From contig NZ_CALIIS010000128.1 in the NCBI RefSeq assembly GCF_938017705.1, positions 1 through 59,110 on the forward strand: DNA of 59,110 nt. Reading direction: 5' to 3'. The translations under genes and the position numbers were made by a program. Shown in pieces: positions 9,398-17,405 of the stretch. Below the pieces are notes generated by a model, which had not been told where the DNA came from, searched no databases, and saw only the letters and a program-made list of their open reading frames with translations. Each line of letters starts with the position of its first letter. Position 1 is the stretch's first letter. The DNA comes from an uncultured Campylobacter sp. GTDB taxonomy: Bacteria > Campylobacterota > Campylobacteria > Campylobacterales > Campylobacteraceae.

Positions 9398-9435
9398 GAA
9401 TTCCGCTGCGATAAAATTCTATCTTTGCGGAATTC
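9398..9435 (-). terminator. Hairpin just past the creA-like gene, possible terminator
   Basis: GAATTCCGC (9398-9406) pairs with GCGGAATTC (9427-9435), and an inner GATA/TATC pair lies in the loop. It follows the stop codon of the gene on the minus strand by eight bases, but no good T-run follows. The remainder of the gap 9134-9442 holds A/T motifs and no gene. Confidence 0.4.
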
Positions 9436-9442
9436 CTTATTA

Positions 9443-9934
9443 TTATTTTTTGCCTTGGGCATATGCGAGCTCGCACACGTCGCCCACGGCTTGGTGGCAC
9501 GGGATCGCCGAGATCGAGTTATTGGGCGAGCCGTCAATCACTTTGTCTGAATAAACCAAATAGATTAGCGAGCCCTGCAGCGCATCGTAAAGCCTGACTA
9601 CATGGGTCTTTTTGAAGATCAACGAGCTGCGTTTTTCAAAAATATCCTCTTTTTTCAGCTCCTCTTTAATGATGATTTTAGGCGCTGTCTGCACGCACGA
9701 CACAGAGGCTTCGGAGCGGTCCTCCTCCACGCCGATGATCTCTTTGGCACCGCCTTTTTTGGCGTAAGAGACGTAGCAGGTCACGCCGTCGATCTTAGGA
9801 TCTTTAACCGCGATAACTTCGATGCGATCGTCTTTGCCAAAAATTCTAAACGAAGTATTTACGCTACCTACGAGCTCGTAATCGCCCGCGCAAGCAAAAG
9901 CCGCTAAAATCGCTACTAGAATAAATTTTTTCAT
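9443..9934 (-). CDS. creA: CreA-family periplasmic protein
   Basis: The 163-residue protein starts with a signal peptide (MKKFILVAILAAFACA) and matches the CreA family in its pattern: VGSVNTSFRIFGKDDRIEV, then a cysteine in VTCYVSYAKKGG, a second Cys in SVSCVQT, and two C-terminal cysteines. The biochemical role of CreA is not known. I chose the ATG at 9934 because AAAGGA stands seven bases before it and the signal peptide begins there; a longer frame to 9970 adds an unlikely N-terminus. It is transcribed alone on minus, divergent from the phosphohexomutase gene. Confidence 0.8.
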   Translation of the reverse strand: MKKFILVAILAAFACAGDYELVGSVNTSFRIFGKDDRIEVIAVKDPKIDGVTCYVSYAKKGGAKEIIGVEEDRSEASVSCVQTAPKIIIKEELKKEDIFEKRSSLIFKKTHVVRLYDALQGSLIYLVYSDKVIDGSPNNSISAIPCHQAVGDVCELAYAQGKK

Positions 9935-9971
9935 AACCATCCTTTGGAATTTTAGCGGCGATTTTATCATT

Positions 9972-9977
9972 TATAAT
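9972..9977 (+). promoter_or_regulatory. Possible -10 element of the phosphohexomutase run
   Basis: TATAAT on plus, 55 bases before the start codon. A second candidate, TATAAA, lies at about 9998-10003. I cannot choose between them. Confidence 0.4.
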
Positions 9978-10032
9978 ATAAATATTAAGCAAGTTTTTAT
10001 AAAATACCGCGATTTAAATTTAAAGGAATTTT

Positions 10033-11403
10033 ATGATCGAAGATATCTTTAGAGAATACGATATTCGCGGCATCGTGGGTGAGGAGCTAAACGAGCGCAG
10101 CGTAAAAGCGATCGGCTTCGCGCTTGGCAAACATATCGCAAATCTAGGGCTTGAGCGCGTTAGCGTGGGATACGACGCTCGCCTTAGCGCGGATGAGCTT
10201 TTCGGCTATTTCGTAAGCGGGCTAAATTTCGCCGGGTTGCGGGTTTATAATATCGGCTTGCTACCGACACCGGTGGGCTATTTTAGCGTATTTACGCATA
10301 AATTTGACGCAAACGTAATGATCACCGGCTCGCACAATCCCAAAAATTACAACGGTTTTAAGATCACGATCGGCACGGATAGCTTCTTCGGCAAGGATTT
10401 GAAACGTCTGGGCGCGCAGGTGCGAGAGCTGATCGGTTCAAATTTTAAAATTCCAACCGATATAAGCACTCAGAAGTACGACATCTTAAGCGAGTATCTA
10501 GCATATTTTGAGAAAGAATTTGCGGCTCTTAAGGGCTTTGCCGCGCCTTTTATCATTGACTGCGCAAACGGAGCTGCAGGCGTTACGACTACTAAAATCG
10601 TCGAAAGGCTAGAGCTAAACGCTAAAGTTTTATTTCTGCAGCCAGACGGCAATTTCCCAAACCACCACCCAGACCCCAGCGAGGAGAAAAATTTAGCGGA
10701 TCTTAAAGCTGCGATGAAGCAAGACGGCGTGGCTTTGGGCTTCGGCTTTGACGGAGATGCCGATAGGATCGCCGTGCTTACGCCGCGCCGCAATATCAAA
10801 GGCGACGAGCTAGCCTGCCTGCTTGCCCTAAATATGACCCATCCGCGCATCCTAGGCGAGGTCAAATGCTCGCAGGCGATGTACGATACCATCGATAAGA
10901 TCGGCAAAAGCTTTATGGGCAAGACCGGCCACAGCAATATCAAAAAGGCGATGAAGGAGCTTGGTATCGACCTTGCCGCCGAGGTTAGCGGGCATATCTA
11001 TTTTAAAGAGCGATATTTCGGCTTTGATGACGGCGTATATGCGATGATGCGCGTGCTTGAGCTCGTAGCTAAAGGATATGATTTAGACGCCGAGCTAGAC
11101 AAGCTGCCGCGAGTTTTTAGCACCGACGAGATTAAATTTAATACGAGCGAGGAGGCAAAATTTAAGATCATCGAGGCTCTTAAAGCTCAAATCCACGCAG
11201 GTATTGCGGAGCTACCGCCCATCCGCGATATTATCGAGATCGACGGCATCAGAGTGCGATTTGATGACGGCTGGGCGCTCGTACGGGCAAGCAACACCAC
11301 GCCCGTGATCGTAACTCGCTTCGAGGCCTCTAGCCCTGAGTTTCGCGACGAGATGCAGCGCGTATTTTTAGGTAAACTAGAAAATTTAAAGGATCAGAGA
11401 TGA
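10033..11403 (+). CDS. Phosphomannomutase/phosphoglucomutase (AlgC/ManB family)
   Basis: Interconverts hexose 1- and 6-phosphates for surface-polysaccharide precursors. At 456 residues it has the family length. Visible motifs are the N-terminal FREYDIRGIVGEEL, the phosphoserine loop ITGSHNPKNYNGFK (catalytic Ser near 100), the metal loop FGFDGDADRIAVL, the sugar-binding EVSGHIYF and the phosphate-binding RASNTTPVIV. The ribosome site AAAGGA is well placed. It leads a packed plus-strand run; its end overlaps the next start by four bases. Whether it prefers mannose or glucose phosphates cannot be read from the sequence. Confidence 0.9.
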   Translation: MIEDIFREYDIRGIVGEELNERSVKAIGFALGKHIANLGLERVSVGYDARLSADELFGYFVSGLNFAGLRVYNIGLLPTPVGYFSVFTHKFDANVMITGSHNPKNYNGFKITIGTDSFFGKDLKRLGAQVRELIGSNFKIPTDISTQKYDILSEYLAYFEKEFAALKGFAAPFIIDCANGAAGVTTTKIVERLELNAKVLFLQPDGNFPNHHPDPSEEKNLADLKAAMKQDGVALGFGFDGDADRIAVLTPRRNIKGDELACLLALNMTHPRILGEVKCSQAMYDTIDKIGKSFMGKTGHSNIKKAMKELGIDLAAEVSGHIYFKERYFGFDDGVYAMMRVLELVAKGYDLDAELDKLPRVFSTDEIKFNTSEEAKFKIIEALKAQIHAGIAELPPIRDIIEIDGIRVRFDDGWALVRASNTTPVIVTRFEASSPEFRDEMQRVFLGKLENLKDQR

Positions 11404-11645
11404 ACGAATCTGAAAAGCAAGAGGTTGAAAAAAATATAAAAGAGCTTTTGGCTGCGAGAGCGGAATTTTTTAAATTTTTAGACGAGCGCGTGCCCAAGAT
11501 CGCGGGTACCGACGTGTTTGATTTCGAGCGCGCAGGCGCGGCTAGCCTGAAGGAAGTTTATGCGAAATTCTACGGATACGACTACGCTGCGCGCAAGCTG
11601 CTGCCATATTTATACCGCACTTATGGGCTAAATTTCGATGTCTGA
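11400..11645 (+). CDS. Small conserved-looking hypothetical protein
   Basis: An 81-residue soluble protein, charged at the N-terminus and with a Tyr-rich C-terminal half (VYAKFYGYDYAARKLLPYL). I do not recognise the family. It begins with an ATGA overlap on the phosphohexomutase stop and ends eight bases into the racemase gene, so it is very probably translated within this operon. Codon use matches its neighbours. Confidence 0.75.
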   Translation: MNESEKQEVEKNIKELLAARAEFFKFLDERVPKIAGTDVFDFERAGAASLKEVYAKFYGYDYAARKLLPYLYRTYGLNFDV

Positions 11646-12651
11646 GATCATTTTAGATCGCGCCGCTTATGCGCACAATCTAGCGCAAATCGCCGCCAAA
11701 GTAGGTGGAGCGGAACGAGTATTTTTAGTAGCCAAGGATAATTCATACGGCCATGGCTGCAGGCTTTGCTGCGAGGAAGCGGCAAAGTTAGGCTTCGTAC
11801 GCGCCGTAACGCGAAGTGCTGCGGAAGCTACGCAGATCGCGGATTTATTTGATGAAATTTTAGTGCTCTCGCACATTCCGCGCGGGGACGAGGATGAGCG
11901 GTTTTGCTACGCAGTAAATGATCTGAGCTACTTTGCGCGTCTTAAACGAGGGCTTAAAATTTATATCGCTGCAGATACTGCTATGCACCGCAACGGTATC
12001 GGTGCGAGCGAGTTAGATGAGGCGCTTAGGCTGTGTAAGGAGGGCAGATTTAAGCTTCGTGGCTTTTTCACACACTTTCGCGCAAGCGACGAGCTAAGTG
12101 GAGATTTTTTCGCACAAAGGCAAAATTTTATAGAATTTAAGCGTTTCGCGGGGCACAAAGCCGCCGCCGCGGGCTTTGAAAATTTAAAATTTCATTCGAG
12201 CAACTCCGCAGCTATCGAGCGAAGTGCGGGCTTTGAGGACGAATACGTGCGCGTAGGCATGGCGCAGTTCGGCTATCCGCAATTTGACGAGAGCCTAAAT
12301 TTACGCCCTGTGTTAAAGCTCTATGCCGATCTGATCAGCTCGCGCGTGCTAAAAAAAGGCGAGCGCGTGGGCTACGGCGCAAAATTTGAAGCGCCGCACG
12401 ATATGAGGATCGGCACCTATGATCTGGGCTACGCAGACGGGCTATTTCGCTACGACGGCGAGGGCGAGCTAGCGCTTGCAAGCGGGCAGAAAATGCTCGG
12501 AAAAATGTCGATGGATAGCTTCTGTGCGGAATTCGGTGGCGAGCGCATCTGCGTGCTGGACGACGCGCGGGTTTGGGCAAAGCACTTCGGCACGATCGAA
12601 TATGAAATTTTAGTCAAATTAAATTCCAACATCCCAAGGAGATTTCAATGA
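11638..12651 (+). CDS. alr: Alanine racemase
   Basis: PLP enzyme that makes D-alanine for peptidoglycan. The 337-residue protein shows the PLP-lysine region VAKDNSYGHG (Lys near 33), an Arg/His-bearing MHRNGIGASEL region near 115, and the second catalytic base region GYGAKFEAP followed by GTYDLGYADG and KMSMDSF. Its length suits the short alanine racemases I associate with campylobacters. The start overlaps the upstream small ORF by eight bases and the stop overlaps the lemA start by four. Confidence 0.92.
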   Translation: MSEIILDRAAYAHNLAQIAAKVGGAERVFLVAKDNSYGHGCRLCCEEAAKLGFVRAVTRSAAEATQIADLFDEILVLSHIPRGDEDERFCYAVNDLSYFARLKRGLKIYIAADTAMHRNGIGASELDEALRLCKEGRFKLRGFFTHFRASDELSGDFFAQRQNFIEFKRFAGHKAAAAGFENLKFHSSNSAAIERSAGFEDEYVRVGMAQFGYPQFDESLNLRPVLKLYADLISSRVLKKGERVGYGAKFEAPHDMRIGTYDLGYADGLFRYDGEGELALASGQKMLGKMSMDSFCAEFGGERICVLDDARVWAKHFGTIEYEILVKLNSNIPRRFQ

Positions 12652-13361
12652 AAGAGCTGCAAGGAAAAAATAACGAGCGTATAGGTTACGACGATAAAAG
12701 CTTATCCGCGCGAGGCGAGAGCTTTGGCGAAGGAGAGTATCCGCGCCAAAAAGGAGGGCTTCATATCTTAATCAAAGCCCTAATCGTCTTAGTGATTGCG
12801 GCGATTGCGTTTGCGATATTTGCAGTGCCGGTTTACAACAAGCTCGTAAGCAAAGATGAAGAAGTTAAGGCTGCGTGGAGCCAGGTACAAAACCAATATC
12901 AGCGCCGCGCCGATTTGATTCCAAATTTCGTAGAAACCGTCAAGGGCTACGCTAGCCATGAAAAAGATACCTTAGAAGGCGTTATAAATGCCCGCGCTAA
13001 GGCAACCGCTGTCAATATTAATGCAGAAAGTTTAGCGCAAGATCCGGAAGCGTTTGCGAAATTTAACGGCGCTCAAGGCGAGCTTAGCTCAGCCCTATCG
13101 CGCTTGATGCTGGTAGTCGAGCGCTATCCGGATCTTAAGGCAAATCAGAATTTCGCCGAGCTGCAAAATCAGCTCGAAGGCACGGAAAATCGCATCGCCG
13201 TAGCGCGCAAGGACTACATCGCCTCGGTGCAGGAATACAACAAGCTAATTAGGACCTTTCCTACAAACATCATCGCGCGCATAGTAGGACTAGGCGGCGC
13301 CAAACCTAGCTTTAGCGCTGATAGCTCAAGCCAAAAAGCCCCTAGCGTCTCGTTTAAATAA
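12648..13361 (+). CDS. lemA: LemA family protein
   Basis: Membrane-anchored protein of unknown biochemical role. The 237-residue chain has an unusual ~40-residue charged N-terminus, one membrane helix (about 42-64), and the LemA helical domain with hallmark words EEVKAAWSQVQNQYQRRADLIPN, then SALSRLMLVVERYPDLKANQNF and ENRIAVARKDY. It is translationally coupled to alr and followed 15 bases later by two TPM-domain genes. LemA next to TPM proteins is a recurrent pairing in bacteria. Confidence 0.93.
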   Translation: MKELQGKNNERIGYDDKSLSARGESFGEGEYPRQKGGLHILIKALIVLVIAAIAFAIFAVPVYNKLVSKDEEVKAAWSQVQNQYQRRADLIPNFVETVKGYASHEKDTLEGVINARAKATAVNINAESLAQDPEAFAKFNGAQGELSSALSRLMLVVERYPDLKANQNFAELQNQLEGTENRIAVARKDYIASVQEYNKLIRTFPTNIIARIVGLGGAKPSFSADSSSQKAPSVSFK

Positions 13362-13376
13362 CGCTAAAGGCGGCAA

Positions 13377-13970
13377 ATGCTAAACGAGCAGTGTAAGCAA
13401 AGAATCCATGAGCTAATCACGAAAGCCGAAGCCGCAAGCGGTGCGCAGATCGTCTGCGTGGTCGCGCGCGAAGCAAGCGAGGACTGCGAAGCTAGCTATA
13501 GCGCGGCGGCAGTGACGGCGTTTGCGATCGGCATCGTTCTGTGCTTCGTGCCACAAATAAGCAAAGCTGAGCTACTGCAAATCGTAGCGCTCAGCTTCAT
13601 AGCGATTAAAGCTCTGCTAGCTAAATGTCCCACGCTTTTAACTCTAATCACGCTTAAATCTCGCAGACTTCGGCTCTCGGGCGAGTTTGCGATGCAAAAA
13701 TTTTACGAGCGCTACGGCAGCGTAAAAGAAGCGATAATGTTTTGTGTCTGCGTCCGCGAGCGCTGCGCTCATATCATCTGCGGCGCGCAAGCGGCGGAGT
13801 TTATCTCTAAGGGTGAGTTTGAACGTATCACGACAGAATTTAACCCCAGCACGCAAGGTCTTGAGCCTGCTGTTTTAAAGGCGATGGACGCACTGTGCGA
13901 GCTAGCCATGCGAGTGCCTAAAGATAGCGAAAATAACGAGATAGAAGAGACCTTGGTGGAACTGCGATGA
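13377..13970 (+). CDS. TPM-domain-like membrane protein
   Basis: A 197-residue protein with a TPM-like opening (INELITKAEAASGAQIVCVVA pattern beginning at residue 10), two hydrophobic segments near 45-80, and a C-terminal cytoplasm- or periplasm-facing part. It has no signal peptide. The family is known in plant photosystem II repair (TLP18.3) and as a LemA partner in bacteria; function here is unknown. It lies between lemA and a second TPM gene, which starts four bases before this gene ends. Confidence 0.7.
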   Translation: MLNEQCKQRIHELITKAEAASGAQIVCVVAREASEDCEASYSAAAVTAFAIGIVLCFVPQISKAELLQIVALSFIAIKALLAKCPTLLTLITLKSRRLRLSGEFAMQKFYERYGSVKEAIMFCVCVRERCAHIICGAQAAEFISKGEFERITTEFNPSTQGLEPAVLKAMDALCELAMRVPKDSENNEIEETLVELR

Positions 13971-14764
13971 GAGTGGCTTGGAGATTTGCTTTTGCCCTAA
14001 TGGCACTATTTGTAATAAGCGTCGCCGCACCTAGCGAGTATCTAGCCCATCCAAACGGTACCGCCGTAATTGATGAGGCTGGCATTTTACGCCCAGCCGC
14101 GAGAGAGAGTCTGAATGAAATTTTAACGACTTTCGATAAAAATTCCACAAACCAGATCATGCTCGTAAGCCTAAAATCGCTCGGTGGCTACTCTATCGAG
14201 GAAATCGGCGTAGAGCAGGCGCGCGCTCTTGGTATCGGGCAAAAAGGGCGCGACAACGGCATACTGCTGCTTGTTGCTCCGCACGAGCATAAAGTGCGTA
14301 TCGAGGTCGGATACGGGCTAGAGGGCGTGCTAACCGATATGCGCGCCAAGCGCATCATCAGCAATAAAATTCTGCCCTATTTTAGGCAGGGGGATTATGA
14401 AAGTGGCGTCATTAGTGGGATTTCGGCGATCATCGGCACGATCGAAGGCGGCGATATAAAATTTGATCCGCTTAACGCCAACGCGCAGCAGGATCCGAGC
14501 AACAAGGACTTTGCGATCTTTATGGTGTTTTTTGCGGTTTTGCTTTTTGCGTTACTAAGCCGCCGCGTGACGCGCCACAGTAGAAGCGATGAGGATATAA
14601 TCTCAAGTGCAGACATCATAAACGAAATCGCGCGCTCATCGCGCATGAGAAGCAGCCCATCTGGGGATTTTGGTGGATTTAAAGGAAGTGGCGGTTTTAG
14701 CGGAGGCGGTTTCAGTGGGGGCGGCGGAAGCTTCGGCGGAGGCGGTGCTAGCGGAAGCTGGTAG
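13967..14764 (+). CDS. TPM-domain (YgcG-like) membrane protein with Gly-rich tail
   Basis: The 265-residue protein has a signal peptide (1-22), the TPM domain (about 28-160, with VIDEAGIL, GRDNGILLLVAP, VRIEVGYGLEG and ISNKILPYFRQGDYE), a membrane helix near 182-200, and a C-terminal tail of Gly/Ser/Phe repeats ending GGASGSW. This is the standard YgcG architecture. It overlaps the previous gene by four bases and closes the alr-lemA-TPM run. Confidence 0.9.
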   Translation: MRVAWRFAFALMALFVISVAAPSEYLAHPNGTAVIDEAGILRPAARESLNEILTTFDKNSTNQIMLVSLKSLGGYSIEEIGVEQARALGIGQKGRDNGILLLVAPHEHKVRIEVGYGLEGVLTDMRAKRIISNKILPYFRQGDYESGVISGISAIIGTIEGGDIKFDPLNANAQQDPSNKDFAIFMVFFAVLLFALLSRRVTRHSRSDEDIISSADIINEIARSSRMRSSPSGDFGGFKGSGGFSGGGFSGGGGSFGGGGASGSW

Positions 14765-14829
14765 CCACAGAAATTTTATCAAAATTCCAAATCGTAGAAT
14801 TTTATCTAAATTTTAAAATTTTAGAATTT

Positions 14830-15027
14830 CTAAATTCGGCTACTTGCGTAGAAAAACAGCACGAGCGGCTTGTCGTTGCCCTCAATCTTTAGTGTGCGCT
14901 CGGAGGGGTCGAACTTGGAGGCGAGCGAGGCGCCGTCGCTGCTTAGATGGTGCTTCCATCCGTCGCAGCCTGCGAGCAGTAGCGCGAACACGGCGGCAGC
15001 AACTTTTAAATTTGAAAATTTAATCAT
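14830..15027 (-). pseudogene. Truncated thioredoxin-like lipoprotein
   Basis: A 65-codon frame with a lipoprotein signal (lipobox LLAGC, Cys 21) and then about 40 residues that end in KPLVLFFYASSRI. That ending resembles the first strand of a TlpA/thioredoxin fold, in which a WCxxC site should follow directly. The stop codon falls there instead, and the next 65 bases are A/T palindromes running into the end of the convergent TPM gene, so no room is left for the rest. It may still be expressed as a small lipoprotein. The thioredoxin reading is inference. Confidence 0.5.
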
Positions 15028-15114
15028 TTAAAATCCGTCCTTAAATCTGCTTTTAAATCTGCTAAATTCGTTTTAAGTTTGCGTTTGAAATTTTAAAATT
15101 TGCGGTGCAATGCC

Positions 15115-15350
15115 TGTCAGAATTTATGTCTCGATACGCTCCGAGGCGTATGTCGTAATAATCCATGCTTGGGTTCATGCCGTGACCCTTGACGAGATTT
15201 ATGTCGTAATCCGCACTAGAATTTATATCGTGGCATATATTTAAATTTAAGTCTCGATCTGCGTTAAAGTTTATACTTTGGCATGTGCTGCAGCAATATG
15301 CTTAAGGCGTATGTTGCGATCCGTGTCGTAATCCGCGCTAAAGTCTATAT
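15115..15350. repeat. Degenerate interspersed repeat array
   Basis: Several imperfect copies of a roughly 28-base word, for example GTCGTAATCCGCGCTAAAG near 15326, GTCGTAATCCGCACTAGAA near 15204, and a variant CTCGATCTGCGTTAAAG near 15251. Read on minus the copies give related peptides of the type DFSADYDTD, NFNADRDLN and NSSADYDIN, but frames are broken. It looks like decayed sequence rather than a gene. Confidence 0.5.
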
Positions 15351-15599
15351 AGCGACCTGCCTCACAATTCGTACTCATAGCGTTTTGGTTTTTAAAATTT
15401 AGGTTTTTAAAATTTTTACCCACTTCGCTCGGCGTCGCATCGGCGCTTGATCTTTCGAGGCAAGCAGCTTCGGCGGAACGTGCGCAGCAAAGAGCCGCGC
15501 CTGCTCGCGTGAGCTTTGTGCGAACCCAAAAAGAGCGCGCGTAGGCGGTGAAATTTTTAAATTTTAACGCAGCTTTATTTCTCATCATACTGGTTAAAT

Positions 15600-15800
15600 T
15601 TCACGCACCGGAATTCTGCGCGCCCGAATTTTTGGTATCGGAATTTTTGCCGTTAGAATTTTCGGCATTCTAATCTTCGCTGCCAGAGCTTTGCGAGGCG
15701 GGATTTTTAGAATTATATTTTTTGATATCGGAATTTTCTGTAGCCGAAGCATTTGCGCTCGCATTTTTGCCATTAGAATTTTCGTCGATTAATTTATTCT
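15600..15800 (-). pseudogene. Relic of an Asn/Ser-rich low-complexity coding segment
   Basis: Read on minus, this stretch gives ENSNGKNASANASATENS and NSKNPASQSSGSED, then a stop, then ENSNGKNSDTKNSGAQNSG and another stop. It is the same kind of sequence as the linkers in CcsBA and DnaX but has no attached domain. The gap 15028-15971 holds no intact gene that I can support; a 105-codon minus frame at 15271-15588 is probably chance. Confidence 0.4.
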
Positions 15801-15971
15801 TTGCAGAATTTTAAATCTGGATTACGCGCCCTATTATTTCATCACATCATCGCGGGTTATTTACGTAAAATTTCACCTATTAAAAATTTGGACGCAAAAT
15901 TCCACCTGCGAAATCTCGATAAAATTTTGCCATTAAATTACGAAATAAAATTCTACCTCGCAATTCTACCA

Positions 15972-16868
15972 CTATTTCTTGGCTATTTTATAGTAGCCAT
16001 CCTCAAAAACGACCTTGCCAGCACCCGCCAAACGCTTTAAAAGCTGTGCGCTCGCTTCGTCAAACATCGCCTCCACGTCGCTCGTGCGCTGCGGACGGCG
16101 CGAGAGAGTGCGCAAAATTTCATCCTCGCTAAAGCTCAGCCGTTCGCTTGCGTATTTGGGCGCGGCGATGATATTTACGTTTTGATTTTCGATGAAAGTG
16201 GCCAGATAGCGCAGCTGCGCCTCGCTCACCCCCTGCACGCGGTATGCGGGCGGGCGATCGATCGTGCCGAGATCGACGCGGTGCGGGTTGATGCGAGCTA
16301 AAGCCGCATTTAGCGCCTCAAAGTCTTCTTGCGTATCGTTTATCCCGCGCACGACTAGGATTTCGATATCAAGCTCGCCGCGAAACTCACGCGCAAAATC
16401 CGCGATCGCGCTTACGATATCCTCGGCGCTAATACCCGCGTGCGGGCCGTCCACCTTGCGAAAGCTTTTTGCAAGCACGCTATCTAGCGAAAATTTGCAG
16501 ATATCAAGCTTCATCAGCGCCGCGCTATTTTCGCGCACGAGCGAGCCGTTTGACAAAACGAGCAGCTTCTGCGGCAGGTTCAGCGCTTTTAGCGCATCCA
16601 CTAGCTCTGCAAAGCGCGGATGCAGCGTAGGCTCGCCGTTTGCCGTGATCGTGATGACGTCAATGCCCGCGTGGCTTTGCAGCGTGGTTTTCAGCTCGGC
16701 GATGATCGGACCGATCTCACAGGGCTCGCTCATCGCACTTACCGGCTTGCCCGCGCCCAGCTCGCAATAGACGCAGTTGAAGTTGCACTGCTTGCGCTGC
16801 GGGCTTAGATCGATGCCAAGGCTACGCCCGAACCTGCGCGAGGTGACGGGCCCGAAAATATATCTCAT
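15972..16868 (-). CDS. Radical SAM protein (COG0731-like)
   Basis: Radical SAM enzyme of unknown substrate. The 4Fe-4S motif CNFNCVYC (CX3CX2C, residues 28-35) follows the family opening MRYIFGPVTSRRFGRSLGIDLSP, and the barrel continues with ITANGEPTLHPRF and KLLVLSNGSL. About 299 residues. I chose the ATG at 16868 because GGAG stands nearby and the family begins there; the frame is open to 16967 but that extension looks non-coding. As I recall, an equivalent gene lies beside hemE in C. jejuni, as it nearly does here. Confidence 0.85.
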   Translation of the reverse strand: MRYIFGPVTSRRFGRSLGIDLSPQRKQCNFNCVYCELGAGKPVSAMSEPCEIGPIIAELKTTLQSHAGIDVITITANGEPTLHPRFAELVDALKALNLPQKLLVLSNGSLVRENSAALMKLDICKFSLDSVLAKSFRKVDGPHAGISAEDIVSAIADFAREFRGELDIEILVVRGINDTQEDFEALNAALARINPHRVDLGTIDRPPAYRVQGVSEAQLRYLATFIENQNVNIIAAPKYASERLSFSEDEILRTLSRRPQRTSDVEAMFDEASAQLLKRLAGAGKVVFEDGYYKIAKK

Positions 16869-17405
16869 TTTTGCTCCATGGTTTGATTTGCGGGGTTTGC
16901 TTGCGCGCAAAAATTTTGCTTTAAATTTTACTCCGGCGCACTGAAATTCTGCGCCACTTTTACGCAAAATTTTGCTTCCGCGCGCCGCTCCGCTACGGCG
17001 AAATTTTAAACTTAGAGCTTTGAATTTATCCTTAAATTTGGCGCGTGCGAGCTATAAATTTAAGACGCGAGCTAAATTTAAACTCGCGAACTCTCGGTAT
17101 TTTACGGCGCCGTGGACACAGCGCATAGAATTTCAGATCCTCGCTCGGCATAAAATTTCAAACTGCGGCTAAATTTTAAAATTTGAGATACAACCGCGCT
17201 AAAACGACGCAGAATTTTAAAATTTAGAGTTTTACGTTCTGCGCGCTGTTTTGGCGGCATGAAAGCGGCGTAAAATTGAAATTTTATTGTAGCGGCAGGA
17301 TCGCGCGAAAGCAAAGCAAGCGACCCGAGCGAGCGAAATTTTAAATTACGGCTCTATAAAATTTCACAGTGGCGTGCGGCAAGCAGACTTTCGCAAAATA
17401 AGGCT
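16869..17405. repeat. Gene-free block with A/T motifs
   Basis: Between the radical SAM gene and hemE. It holds repeated GCGAAATTTTAAA, AAATTTAAAC and GCAGAATTTTAAAATTT words. Short frames on both strands here are built of these motifs (KFKL, NFKI peptides) and I do not call them genes. Confidence 0.5.

Noticed and set aside
15271..15588. 105-codon minus ORF
   Set aside because: Composed of KFKN/NFKN repeat words and a degenerate array, no ribosome site of quality, no family resemblance.
17102..17314. 70-codon minus ORF before hemE
   Set aside because: Peptide is KFQF, LNFKILRR and similar repeat readings.
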